NCBI GenBank assembly: GCA_014529385.2
Contig: CM043952.1
Location: forward strand, 149,571,057-149,635,056
DNA length: 64,000 nucleotides
Origin: Adiantum capillus-veneris
Lineage: Eukaryota; Streptophyta; Polypodiopsida; Polypodiales; Pteridaceae
Reading direction: 5' to 3'
Position numbers and translations under genes: made by a program. Under the pieces are notes generated by a model. That model ran no database searches. It was not told the DNA's origin and saw only the letters and a program-made list of their open reading frames with translations. This document shows, piece after piece, positions 46,271 through 57,945 of the stretch; the first letter of the stretch is position 1, and each line of letters starts with the position of its first letter.

Positions 46271-49068
46271 TCTGTGTATGTGTGCACACTCGCACACATA
46301 AATGCAAAGACATCACGTGGATACTTGAGAGACATACACACATAGACTAATGTATGCAAAAACATGATATATATATATATGTACATATATATATATAAGT
46401 ACTTACATGCATACAGAGACATTTATATATCTATGTATACGTACACAAGTAAGTAGGTATGTATGTGTGTGAGTGTGTGTGTATATAAACACTATTAAAA
46501 TATTTACTAAAGAATCAAAATAGATGTGGATCTTGAAATTCAAACCTTGAATGCATTCCTCTATTTCCAAGTCCTCCATATGATGAGAAATCTCAAAGGA
46601 CTTTTGGCTTTCAACATCAATCCTTTGTTTTTCAACATGCTTCTCTTTTTGTTTATCTAGACAACATTAGAATAAAGAACAAAACATTATTGAATATCAA
46701 CAGACATATTTACATTTAAAAAAAAGAAGGCAAATTACAAGACATAATACATGATTCAAAACATCACTTACGCAAAATTTCAAATTATCATACTCTTTCT
46801 TTGGTCCACTTCTTTTGGAACCATGGTTGATATTTGTGAATAGAGCTCCTTCTCTCTATTCAATACATGACCTCCTTCAAGATCTATCCACCATGGACAA
46901 TTGTCAAGCTCTCATCATGTACATTGATGCATAGCACGTGGGTACATACAAGTCTCTTCATTTAGGGTCAAAAACCATTGCTTTGCCCTTACTGGAATAC
47001 TTGGCACATGACCTTTTTCTTGCAAGCAAACAAAGTACCTACCATGGGCAATGAAACAATTATCAAAGACATGATTTTATCTTTGTTATGAAATTAAAGT
47101 AACTATCAAGTAAATTCATTCACATATCTTCACCTAAAAAGTAGCCTCATAGAGTCTTTCAACATCATATCCTCTTTCTTGAGAGGTTTATCATTTCTCT
47201 TCTTCTCCTTTGGCTCTCCTTGAACCTCAAGAGGAAACAAATGTGTCCTCATCTCTATCTTCATCTCTTCATAGTAGCCAAACAGAGAGAGATCAAGAGG
47301 CACAATTACCCCTCCCAGAACATCCATAAAATCGACCAACACCTCCTTAGCTTTATGATATATCTTCTCAAGCACAGCTTCTCTTCTAAGCCAACTTTAA
47401 GAAGAAAACATAATTTCATGTATTATTTTTGTTAGCCTATAAACCATGCAATGTATACAATTATAAAAAATGTTAGGAACTCACTGTCTATAAAGATGAT
47501 CCCCTCGTGCAAGGCCATACATAGATTTTGTGGCTTTGTTTGCCTCCAACAAAGTCAGTAGATTTTTGACTCCATTTGAACATCACATAAAGCCAATAAA
47601 TTTAATTTCTCAAGCGTTGCAAAACTTTCGGGCCCCCATTTGAGAGACCATACCTTTGACCTCCAAGTATCTCCATGCTTGGATTGACAATATTAAGGAT
47701 CTAAAATTAACTTAGTGAATTCAATAATTTATCTAAACAAAGTAAATACACACACATAGTTGTTCATTGAGAAAGACTCACCTTTCCAATCCTATCACCA
47801 TACCTTGAAACCAACTCCTCAATCTCCTTCTCTTCAAACAATCGAAGCTCTTCATTTGACATTTTCAGGCTTGTATCTTCAACCTTCTTGTTTAATGCTT
47901 TACTTATTTGCACCTAGAAAAATAAGGGAAGGAGTCAAATCCATTGTGCCAAGCATAGCAATACTAAATTCATGTTAGAAATATATACTACATAAAACTT
48001 ACACTAAAAACTAGCTTTCTAAGATATCTACGTGTGAGAGGATACCAAGGCTCAACACCTTTGGTACTCTTGTTTCTGATACGTGCAATCAACATCCTAT
48101 CTCTCTCAGGTAGGTCTTTAAGGTACTCCCCATGATCAACAGAACAAATATTTGCACAATTTACCAGTTTATCCCTCAAGGTTGTGGTCACCAAGGCATG
48201 TGTATTCGAACTACATGTTCAAAAGCAAGATAATTTCACATAAACATAAATAAACTTGAGAACTATCATAACTAAAAAGAGAAAGAAGGAGACTCACTAG
48301 TTCATCCTCTGTAAACTTGTAAGAAGGGCAATCTCACTAACCCTGGAAGGGTCAATAATAGTACAAAGCACACGACAATGCTTCACTTTTGTTTCTTTGA
48401 AGCATTCTTTAATAGTAGATGTCCATGCCACTGTACGGTGGTTGCCTTCCAAAACAAAGAACATGTGACCCATTAGTTCCTGAAGTTCAGGTTTCAGAAT
48501 GAGGTCAACTTCAAACTCTTTGTTAACCTCATGCCAAATAGGATCCCAATCTCTCTGTATTGCTTCATCCACAATTGAAACTTCTTTGTCCCTTGTCCAA
48601 ATTGACACAATAAATGCTCCTTTCTTTGCCACATAACCCTCTCTAGCAAATGCTATTTTCAAGCCCGAAAGATCATCACGAAGACCCCTAACCCTTGCAT
48701 AAGGAATGAGTCTACAAAGAGGAATGGTGGACAATGGTGATAGCTGAACATCCTTGTTTTCTGAAGAATGTCCTCTCCCATTTCCATGTAAATCTTGTTC
48801 TCTTCATTGGATTGCTCTACAGATTGTACCTCTGGCCTAACAACATAAGGGACAATCATCATACTTGCCTCTTGTTGAGCAATCCTCTCATCACGTGGAA
48901 CAACCCCTGAAGCATCCAAATTTTGGCTCTTGACCTCTTCCTCAACATCATTTTTCTCCTGCAATGAAGTGTCCACCACTCTACTTATGTCATCTTGACT
49001 CTCCTATTGCATTGAGTCTACATTAAGTTGAGATGAACCTCTGGTTTTCCTCAATCGCTTACGACCCC
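45121..49068 (-). pseudogene. multi-exon ParB-like / DNA amino-methyltransferase gene, decayed
   Basis: Minus-strand exons, 5' to 3': about 49068-48298, 48210-48003, 47913-47782, 47700-47485, 47385-47134, about 47038-46797, 46656-46546, about 46195-45743, 45651-45527, 45363-45121. Nearly all junctions are GT-AG, several with GTGAGT or GTAAGT donors, and several phases fit exactly. Exon 1 gives a ParB-like region (DVQLSPLSTIPLCR, ARVRGLRDDLSGLK, LEGNHRTVAW). Exon 8 gives an amino-MTase motif IV (DFIFLDLPFGG, a DPPF-like site with Leu for the first Pro) and GWLLVMAS. Exon 10 gives an AdoMet-binding motif I (CIEMGCG...GRVCASIDVD). IV-before-I order matches beta-type N6-adenine/N4-cytosine DNA MTases. 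Damage: TAG near 49012, a frameshift near 48.76 kb, shifts in exons 4, 6 and 8, and TGA/TAA codons in exons 6 and 9. The first exon's true start is unknown. Confidence 0.7.
46224..46400. repeat. (GA)n and (TA)n tracts in an intron of the MTase gene
   Basis: GA run 46224-46268 and alternating TA/ATGTA repeats around 46366-46398, inside the intron between exons 7 and 8. Confidence 0.9.
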
Positions 49069-49144
49069 TAGCAACAGCCGAAGGACGTCAGAGAGACACA
49101 AATAAAAAAGTATTTGTTAAAAAAGCATCCCAAATTGAAAAGAA

Positions 49145-49220
49145 ACAAATTGGAAAAAACACCCCAAAAGCAGGCCGCACCGACGTGGCCTGATTTTTTG
49201 GTTTTTTTTTTGCAATTTGC
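49145..49220. repeat. hairpin P1 in the divergent promoter region
   Basis: CAAATTGGAAAAAACACCCC with AAAAGCAGGCC pairs with GGCCTGATTTTTTGG and TTTTGCAATTTG across a GC-rich loop. It lies just upstream of the methyltransferase exon 1. Confidence 0.8.
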
Positions 49221-49853
49221 AGGCCATTTATACTGGAAACTTATATCGGCCATGATGCAATCCTTTTCTTCTATTAGTGTAAAAATGGCAATGCTAACTA
49301 GTACATATAATTAATGTCTGAGTCACTTGACTCTGATCCGCTCATAAAGTTAAAATACACTACACAAGGAAGTGGAAGCTCCCCATCTCTGCGTGCAGAT
49401 CAAAATTTGACACCTGCATTTCTTAATTTTGAAGGTATGAAGCTTTCCCTCGTACATGCATATCTTACTAATCTCGTTAAACGTAGCAGTTTCTATTGAT
49501 CAATTAACAAGCTTGGATCAAGATAATATGCGATTGCATTTCAAACAGAGAGAAATTATATTACATGAAATGCATATATGATCACCAATATAATCCAATG
49601 TATTATAGCTTCACAGACACTGTCAAATAGTTTTGAGAGCCGGGGGCTAGTGTGCTCTTCATATTAGGCCTCATATTGAAACCAACAAAATTATTTACTT
49701 TCAACCAGGGACCATAATGCAAGTGGAGAGTTACACCATGCAAGCATGCTAGCAAGATGAGGCCAAGTAGCAGGTAAGATGCTGGCAAGACAAGGCAAAG
49801 CATTCTGGAAAGACGAGGCAAGATTGGGGATTGTAGCAGCCTGTCGCAAAAAA

Positions 49854-49927
49854 CAAAATGCAAAAAAACACCTCAAAAGCAAGCTGTGCCGGCGCGGCCT
49901 GCTTTTGGGGTGTTATTTTGCATTTTG
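49854..49927. repeat. hairpin P2 in the divergent region
   Basis: CAAAATGCAAAAAAACACCT and CAAAAGCAAGC pair with GCCTGCTTTTGGGGTG and TTATTTTGCATTTTG; loop TGTGCCGGCGCG. It has the same design as P1. Confidence 0.85.
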
Positions 49928-49929
49928 CA

Positions 49930-50660
49930 GGCCATTACACACATGAGCCAAGACATTATGCAGGCCAAAACACACATATGAATCAACACACACATGAGGC
50001 AACACACACATGATGTCATCAGCCTTCAATTTAGCACACCAATGCTGGCAGCATACACACATGAGGCAACCCACACATGCTGGCAACCAACACATGAGGC
50101 AACCATGGCTAAAGAACAAGGATCACTAATATTTTTTTGACACGATTGTACCATACGTAGCTAGGCTATTTGATTAACCGGCAATTCTAACATGGTGCTG
50201 TGCAAGGTGCACAATGTTCAAACAGAACCTAGTCGGCCTCTCATATCAAAGAGGACATACTACAAAGACCACTTTATGATTAACCTGCAATTCTCGCGTA
50301 ATGGATTTATACTATTGGATTAACCTGCAATTATCGGGTAATGGATTTATACAACCACCGAGATAGGGATTTTCTTCTCACATGTCTCCCAAGTGGAGAC
50401 GGCTAGCTCAAGGTGAAAATCTCTTCTACTTTTTTTGCATGGAGTCAGTGACTCTATTACCAAGTATAAAACTCACACAAGAGATTACCTACTTTTTTTG
50501 CCTGGAGTCAGTGACTCTATTACACAAATATAAAACTTAAATCTCTTGTACTTTTTTTGCATGGAGTGCCACTATGGCCTACTGTGAATGCACAAACCAC
50601 ACAAGAGGCATCAGCCTTCAGTTCAACAAACACATGAGGCATCAGCCTTCAGTTCAACAC
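49930..50660. repeat. short tandem repeats between the two transposon genes
   Basis: ACACACATGAGGCAAC-type units (49935-50105); TTAACCTGCAATTCTCG then GTAATGGATTTATA twice (50282-50350); CTACTTTTTTTGCATGGAG with TCAGTGACTCTATTAC two to three times (50427-50570); GAGGCATCAGCCTTCAGTTC twice (50595-50660). Confidence 0.8.
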
Positions 50661-51064
50661 CAACGCTTGTAACTGCCTTCAGTACGCTGGCAACACACAC
50701 AAACAAGCGATCTGCAATGATCTCAATATAGTCTTCAAAGTATGCTGCAAACAAACGATCCGCAAACGCTCTGAATACAGTCTTCAAGCCTGAACCAAAA
50801 GCTGTCAACATCAACTCAACTGAAGTTTGCCTGACCCAAAAGCTGTCAACAACACCTCAAACATGATTCTCAGGCTTGAATCGACCGAATTCAAACACCT
50901 CAAATGAAACTGAATTGAATGAAATCGAATGGACTGAAACTGAATCGCTTAGGTTTACATGGTGAATCGACATGCTGAATCGCTCAAGTTTACATGCTGA
51001 ATCGCTCAAATTTTGCATTAACAAATACTTGCAGATGCGCATATACACTGGATGAACAGGAAAA

Positions 51065-51131
51065 CAAAATTTCAAAAAACACCACAAAAAGAGGACACGC
51101 CACTGAAGCCTGCTTTTGAGGTGTTTTTTTA
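51065..51131. repeat. hairpin P3 in the divergent region
   Basis: CAAAATTTCAAAAAACACCA against GCCTGCTTTTGAGGTGTTTT; same arms as P1 and P2 but more diverged. It lies 400-500 bp before the transposase. Confidence 0.7.
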
Positions 51132-51318
51132 AGCATAGCGCAGCCAGTGCAACCTCTGAGGAGAAGAGATATGTACCTTTGAGGCTTTGCCGTTTTTTTT
51201 AAATTTGTTCATCTTCGCTCTGTTCTTCGCTTTTGACTCAGAAAAGCCCCAAATTAACTTTTGAGAACTTTTGAGATAGGGAGCACACTAGATCTAGAGA
51301 GTGAGAGTGACACAGAAC

Positions 51319-51320
<2 letters not shown>

Positions 51321-51351
<31 letters not shown>
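51321..51351. repeat. (GA)n microsatellite
   Basis: Short GA run preceding the transposase gene. Confidence 0.92.
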
Positions 51352-51353
<2 letters not shown>

Positions 51354-51542
51354 CATGGCATACTTTTGTTAAGCGTTAGTTTTATGATGGCAAGATTTAA
51401 TGCATTGAATTTTTAAAATTATGTGATCATTCATAAAATAGAGGTGCATTGATGACGGTTTCACTAGATTTTTGTGCCAAAAAATATTTTCAAAAAAAAT
51501 AATTGTTGATTAATAGAATTCCCCTTCAGTTGGTTCAACGTA

Positions 51543-54500
51543 TTGTTTCTACTGTCCATAACACCTTGTTTTTACAATCGTCCCGTTTTGACAATCCATA
51601 TCACCTATCTGTTTCTACAATCAGCCGTGAGTAGATTCATCACCATCTATGGTCCTTCTCCAAGACAGAAATTAAGTGTTGATTTTCAGAGCAGGTTTGT
51701 GGAAATCAAGCTAAATCTTCTTGAGGAGTATTTTGACTTAGAAGGGGTGCCTTTGTCACTTAAGCCTTTGTCACTTAGCCATGAACAATTAAAGTTTGAG
51801 ATTGTTCTACTCTCCACTGGTGAAGAAGGATTTATTCTTGATGCAGAAATACATCAATTCTATAAGATTTTTATTGATATTGCTCTACACGAGACTCCTA
51901 CTTCTGTTGAGTTCATTCCTAATGAAACACCAAAAACTCACAGTGTCATTGATATGATTAAACAGCTACCCTTAAATAGTACCTTGCATATCGCTATGCA
52001 AAGTGCTACAAAGATTGTTAAAGCTAAAGAACTGCCCAAAGTTTATGATGGGTAGATTGCATTTGAGCTCCCTCCTTGTGAAGAGAAGTCAACAATGCAT
52101 GGAATGGAGCAGAAGTATGATGGTCACTCTTGGATGGAGTACGTCACATGCAGCTCAGATTGTTTTGATGGTGTTGTGCGCTTGAGTCGTTGTCCTGGAC
52201 ACCTTCGGTGCGTCAATATTGACTGTCCTCACTACTTGAGACTACATTATCAAAATGAAACACAATGGAAAGGAAGAATGAAAAAAAGTTGTCTTGTTGG
52301 TCTTGTAGGGCTTCAACATGGTAATATAGTTTGCAAGCACTGCTCACAAATTCCTAAGTGTGTTGATTTGTGTCATGCAATAATTTACTATTGTGTGCCT
52401 AGAGATCATTTCAACACTACAAGATGTGCAATTCATCTATGTAATCATAAGCACCCTTATGAATAGGTTGTGAGCAAAGCCATTGAAAAAAAAATAGAGG
52501 AGAAGTTTGCAACACATGCAAAGCTAAATCCTTTCACTACTCCAAAACAACTTGAGGGTGCCGTTACTCAAGATCTTATTTTGGAGATGCTAATGAAAGA
52601 CAATCAAGAGGGGAACTTAGAGATTGGAGAGGATGAAGTTGAAGACATTCTTGAGTATGCCACTCCTCTCTCAAATGAAAGGAGGATAGGAAGATGTTTA
52701 GAGTATGCCAAAAGAGAGAAGAATATCACTGCAACGGGCCTTGAAGATGTGTTGGACTTGAAGAATCATTGCCGCTACCCTTTCATACACAGTGTGCTAT
52801 TCCCAAGACAGTTGAGTGACAGACATCAACCACATGTTTTTAAAATGTCAATTAGGGGACCTGGTAGCGGACTTGATTTGATTAATAGAATGAGACTTGG
52901 TGGAAACTTCCAAGAAATGTGGGTTCATTTTGATCACATACATAGAGTTTCTGGTTGTCCCACAATGTCTGCACATGTATATGACCATTATGTGCGTTCT
53001 CTTTTGACTATTGCTACATGTGAGTTCAAGGTCGAGGATTGATTTGCTCAGACTGAGTTTTGGAAAATGTTGAATTCTGTGGTTCATGGAAATGGTTTTG
53101 AAAAGCCAGAGTTTCGTGGATTCATGGCAGATGAGGCAAATGCAAATTGGCTTGCAGTGCGTGCAGTTTACTTTGGTGGGGCAAAAAAAAGGTACCTAAA
53201 AAAGAGAGTTGTACTTTCCATTGGGAGCAAAGCATGGTTCCCCACACACGTAAGTGTATTCATCCTTCATTTCAGGAGGAGCATAAATCCTTGTGTCAAA
53301 AGTGGCGAAATTCATCATCTGACGTGGCTACAGACAACTACAAGAATGAAATTAGAAAATTTTGGCATGTAGGTCATGCAATCAAGGATGAGATACCATC
53401 ATTGCAAACTTGGCTTGCTTGGTGGGATGTGTGAGCATTCCACTGGGGATCTTGGTTTGTGAGTCAAGATGAGTCAGGTGTTTTTGTGCCCACCACTAAT
53501 CTAGCAGAGGCTAAACATGCAAGTATGCGTGCTGGAGTTGGTTTTAAAAGCCAGATATCCCCTTATGAGGCCACAGGATTTGACATGTCGATGGCTAATT
53601 TTCAAAGTGTGAAGTGTAATGCATACTTGAAAGGTATTCATGCTGGAACAGGCCCTGAAATACAAGATATGGCAGAGAGATTCAGTAGTCAAAATACAAG
53701 CCGGACATTGAATAGAAAACTAGAGACCTTGCTCATTCGTCTATGGTTGAAATGGGGATTTAGTCTCCAGAGATGCAACATTCTGCAATGGGTAAACGGA
53801 GTGTGCGTGCAAAGCGACCGCTATAGGTTGATCCAAGATAGATCCTAGAAGAGGATAGTCATAGGCCAGAACTTGTAACTGTTACTGAGGGTCATAGTTA
53901 CAAAAATAAACCAGAAGGTGAGAGAAAAGGAGAATATGTGGAGAGGAGGATTCCAAAGATAGTGTGGGCTATTAGAAGAACCAAACCAGGAAAGAAAATA
54001 ACTTGTTTTGGACGATTACCAGGGCAAAGTGCAAGATGTGGAGCATACATTAATGCAGGGATTGATAATAGCAAAGATGGTGTACTTGCACCTTGCTTTT
54101 GGGGTCAAAGGAAGTATACTTCCTGGAGGTCTTGTGGGGGGGTTATTTGGTTCTATAACTCATCCCCAACACACTCTTGGGAGGTTGATGAGGACCATGT
54201 TGTTGGCTTGATTGGCCCTGCTCCAGGAGTGTGGCCAGTGGATGAGGGAACTTTGTTGCAACCACAAGAGATACAAATCCTTGAGGAAAATGGATTTTCA
54301 CTTGAATCAGGTAAAAGCTCAATCAGATCAACTACAACAAATACAACATCGAGCTCTTTGCAAGCACTTAGTTCTTTTCAGCCAAAATTTAGAGACAGTA
54401 AGCTTGTTAAGTGGAGAGCAAATTTGACCAAAGAGTTCCAGGTTAGCATTCAGAAAGGAAGAACCTTGTCTGTGCAATTGTTTTGTGAGGCCATTGTTTT

Positions 54501-54786
54501 ATGCAATGAGTCTCATATTTTCTACGTAAGTACTGAAGGCTTGCGAGCATTAGGTGTCAACTACTCAGTGACTCTGAGCGAGTTTCCTCGTTGCACGTGT
54601 GAGGGATTTCTGAAAAGAGAAAGCAAGCGCTTGACATACATGCCATGTATTTGCAAATATTGGGATTGGAATCATCATCTCACAAGTTCATTCACCAGGC
54701 AGCTCTCACAAAAGTCGAATTATTTCAGGCTCTTAGTGGCAGACGCAACAATGTCACAATTTGACAATCACGTGTGTGAGCATTAA
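51543..54786 (+). pseudogene. MULE-like transposase with WRKY-GCM1-like zinc cluster, decayed
   Basis: Four collinear frames read from about 51.65 kb to the TAA at 54786. N-terminal region (RFVEIKLNLLEEYFDLEG), then a Cys/His cluster WMEYVTCSSDCFDGVVRLSR followed by CPGHLRCVNIDC, resembling the WRKY-GCM1 zinc fingers reported in MULE transposases, and a second Cys-rich block (VCKHCSQIPKCVDLCH). The catalytic region has KPEFRGFMADEANANWLAVR, then FHWEQSMVPHTRK and TNLAEAKHASMRAG, a pattern I associate with MULE-type transposases of seed-free plants. A SWIM-like CTCEGFLKRES...MPCIC is near the end. Damage: TAG 52053, TAG 52464, TGA 53040, a slip in the A-run near 53185, TGA near 53432 and a shift near 53.8 kb. 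The enzyme would cut and join transposon ends at the TIRs. Confidence 0.75.
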
Positions 54787-55068
54787 AGTTAGCTGAGTCT
54801 TTACAGTTAGGTCTTTTTGAGATGCAAATCACGATTAAGCAACAACTAGAAACTTTTTGGTGTATATTTTACATCTATACTGAAATGCCTCTTTCACTAC
54901 TATCTAATGGATCAAAAACTATAGCAATATGAAATCAAACAGCATACATTTTTCTATGAAGTTTGGAGTATATTTCCATCAATGTTTTCACTTTTTGTTT
55001 TGACACTGTGAAGGAAACAAATTTATTGTAATAGTGTTCTAGTAGCTCATAAAGTAGAATTACTATGA

Positions 55069-55083
55069 TATATATATATATAT
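55069..55083. repeat. (AT)n microsatellite
   Basis: Short TATATA run in the transposon's right flank, between the transposase stop and the right TIR; 54.79-55.44 kb holds no other supported feature. Confidence 0.85.
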
Positions 55084-55440
55084 TAGTTATTGGAGTATGT
55101 ATATATCTATGTATGACTGTACGTATGTATGTATTGTATGTAGTTTTTTAACCCATTGTCTATTATGTTCATGGATCTTGGCAGATCACATAGAAGGAAT
55201 GGTACTTTTGTAGTTGTGAGTGATATTAGTAAGTGAATAGGTTTGCATTGTCTCATGTTTCTGTCTCCTTGATAGTTTGCAAATAGTGTCTCCTCAAAGA
55301 GTGAGATATGGTCTTCTACAGTGACTAGGTACTTGCTCATGGGAGCCTCGTAAACCTTCACACTATAGATTTTATCCCCATAATAGACATTCAGTACTGT
55401 GATTGTATAGACAAGAAGAGTCAAAAACCATATTGGTGTC

Positions 55441-55546
55441 TAACGATATTTCCCAGTTTTAGTTCTTCCGCCAAGTATCCACTACCAAGACCTGCTCGAA
55501 AACTAGGATCGCTCAGGAAACCTCGCTCGGAGATCGGTGTTGACCC
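55441..55546 (-). repeat. right terminal inverted repeat
   Basis: On the minus strand GGGTCAACACCGATCTCCGA, then GCGAGGTTTCCTGAGCGATC and CTAGTTTTCGAGCAGGTC. Same order of conserved blocks as the left TIR. Confidence 0.78.
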
Positions 55547-55553
55547 TTAAAAG

Positions 55554-56388
55554 TAGTAGATGATTGATCTAAGATACATTAGCTTTTTCCATTGTCGTAT
55601 AACTCCATCACAACTTTCAAGTAGTGAGATAATATATCTAGCCTAAGTGCATTGCTTTAAAGCAAGAATTTGGGGTTTTCAATACTATACAACACATTGC
55701 AAAAAAAGTACATGGTAATTCTAAGTACATTAAGCACCATTGCTTATTAGTTTCACAAACCTTCAAAGAAATCAAGTATAAGTAAAATTAATAGCCACAT
55801 AACTTTAAATTATTAAGAAATATGGAGCAACCATTGCTTTATAGCTAATTAACACTTCTAGGCATTGACCACTGTACTTGAACACTTTGGATGCAATGAA
55901 AATATACATAAGACTCATCCAACAAATAGATTGGATGCTAGACATATGTGCCTTTCCCAATTTTCATGTTACATATGTCCTTCTTGTTACGGGAAACCTC
56001 TGTCTATGTAATCCAAAAGGAGAGAATAATATCCTTCATATCTCCTATTAAACGACCTTTAGTCTAGCCTCTTTGACACATGAAGATAGGAAACCTGTAA
56101 CAAAGCTTAGCTTGCAACAAAGTTCGTCAATCAACACCAAAGTATCTTGATACTTGAGAGAGAAGTTTATATCCTCAAGGTCTCCATCCCTGGAGTTCAT
56201 CAACATCCAAATTGTGAGAACATCTCATCTGCTGAATGAGGTCGGACTCAATCTGACTTGATGCATCCTGTAGCATAGTGATACAAGGCTGAAGCATGAG
56301 TTGTTGGAGAACTTTTATTTGGCTTGCTATGTCCAAACCTCCTGTCTACCTTTGAAAGCAAGCAAAAACAATCTTGCATATCTTCAAC

Positions 56389-56389
<1 letters not shown>
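55554..56389. other. no supported gene
   Basis: AT-rich DNA outside the transposon, with a few TTTAAAGCA-like words that recall the minisatellite left of the element (GCATTGCTTTAAAGCAAG near 55650). No coding signal. Confidence 0.6.

Positions 56390-56449
<60 letters not shown>
56390..56449. repeat. (GA)n microsatellite
   Basis: About 60 bp of GA that marks the left break of the Gypsy fragment. Confidence 0.96.
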
Positions 56450-56450
<1 letters not shown>

Positions 56451-56880
56451 ACTTTCACTTCTATGCTGATCATGAAGCTTTATTGTTTTTGATCAACAAA
56501 GTCATCGTACAAGGAAGGTTAAACAAATGGATGATGTTTCTTATGGAATGCGAGCTTCAGATTTTCCACAAACCTAAGAAGACACACTGTGGGGCAGATT
56601 TTCTTTCCAAAATTACAGTGGGATATTCAGAAACATCCTTGAGAGATGACCCAGTGGATGCTGAATTATTCCAGAGCATAGCTGAAGAAAAACCAGACAC
56701 CAATTTTCTTCAGCTAGGGAAATTCCTAGATGACTGGTCCTAGAATAAAAATAGAGCATTCATTAGAAAATGCCTAAGATTTACTATCATTGCGGGAGCA
56801 GTATACATACTAGGAATCAACGGTGTGCTTCAAAAATGTGTGTCATTGAAGGGAAGAAGTTGATGTGGAGCACGCATACC
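56450..56880 (+). pseudogene. Gypsy RNase H / integrase-start fragment
   Basis: HFYADHEALLFLINK, then RLNKWMMFLMECELQIFHKP and HCGADFLSKI, the C-terminal part of Gypsy RT-RNase H (a degenerate 'tDH.aL...W...L.e....i.h.pG..n..aD.LSR' pattern). After one TAG, RAFIRKCLRFTIIAGAVYIL then NGVLQKCV resembles the H2C2 zinc-binding start of Gypsy integrase. The frame starts immediately at the GA tract and fades at about 56.88 kb. Isolated fragment without LTRs. Confidence 0.72.
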
Positions 56881-57222
56881 CTTTTAAATCCATGGTATTC
56901 AAGCATTTTGAGCCAACGATCAACTCAACATAGAGCATGTGACATGTTCCATATGGTCTCAAAGGTCCATTTGACCTTAAGGACAATAACAATGCCCCTC
57001 ACTCTACCTCTCTCTATCTCTCTCTCAAGTATGAGCTTCATACCCTACTTCAGTGCTCATCTTCTGATCACATCAAACTTTCTTTCCCCTCGTTTCACTC
57101 TGAACCATAGCCTACATATCTAATTTTTCTCCCAATCACTTTGTGCATTGCTAGTTGTCATTGTTTCATATCCATAACCTTCAAGCATGACCAGCTTAAA
57201 CATAGGCACGTGCTATATTTCA

Positions 57223-57405
<183 letters not shown>

Positions 57406-57519
57406 ATAGATTGGTTATCCCAATCCCTCTTGAATAATAAGTGTTGAGTTCAAGGCTTATCTTTTGATACATCTTTGAGGTCCCTCAAGGTCGTTCCTAT
57501 GTCAAAAATTGTTTTCTTC

Positions 57520-57547
57520 TTCTTCTCCTTTTTCTTCTTCTTCTTCT

Positions 57548-57598
<51 letters not shown>

Positions 57599-57625
57599 CC
57601 TCCCTCCCTCCCTCTCTCTCTCTCT
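57520..57625. repeat. (TTC)n-(CT)n-(CCCT)n compound microsatellite
   Basis: TTCTTC repeats, then CT, then CCCT units. Confidence 0.95.
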
Positions 57626-57667
57626 AAAAACACCTCCACCTAGAAGGAACCCTTTGTAGTGTTTTGT

Positions 57668-57720
57668 TTTTGGTCCCATAGGTCATATTTGATCTATGTG
57701 GATGATAATTCAATCTCTCT

Positions 57721-57765
<45 letters not shown>
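57668..57765 (+). repeat. retroelement 3' tail motif, copy 3, with (CT)n
   Basis: TTTTTGGTCCCATAGGTCAT, ATTTGATCTATGTGGATGATAAT, then CAATCTCTCTC and a CT run to 57761. Confidence 0.8.
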
Positions 57766-57867
57766 CCCTTGTTATGCACTTGGTTTATTTTCCTCTTAGT
57801 ATGTCCATGTTTGAGACTCGTGGGATAAATGTTTGACATCTTGTGGACTCAAGACTCTTAGATAGTG

Positions 57868-57945
57868 CTAGCGGGGTCATAACCTAGTGGTTAAGGTGGA
57901 TGTGTGTGTGGGTAAAGACCCAAGTTTGATACACAATGACACCTT
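57868..57945 (+). repeat. tRNA-like head, candidate SINE
   Basis: GGGGTCATAACCTAGTGGTT (A-box region) and CCCAAGTTTGATACAC (B-box region) with tRNA-like spacing. The body would run to about 58.04 kb, next to the CACTA-ended element. No clear tail. Confidence 0.45.

Larger units (their letters stand above)
44031..55546. mobile_element. 11.5-kb MULE-like DNA transposon with extra DNA methyltransferase gene
   Basis: Bounded by inverted repeats of about 75 bp (44031-44105 and 55441-55546 on the opposite strand) sharing the core CTCCGAGCGAGGTT, AGCGATCCTAGTTT and AGGTCTTGG. Inside are a MULE-like transposase on + (51.5-54.8 kb) and a multi-exon ParB/methyltransferase gene on - (49.07-45.12 kb), arranged head to head with about 2.5 kb between. 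All coding parts carry stops or frameshifts. The bounds rest on the inverted repeats and the imperfect TSD, so I am fairly but not fully sure that both genes travelled together. Confidence 0.68.

Noticed and set aside
49068-49253. MADISFQYKW... as the start of the methyltransferase gene
   Set aside because: Most of this frame runs through hairpin P1, a repeated non-coding palindrome, so it is probably a coincidental frame.
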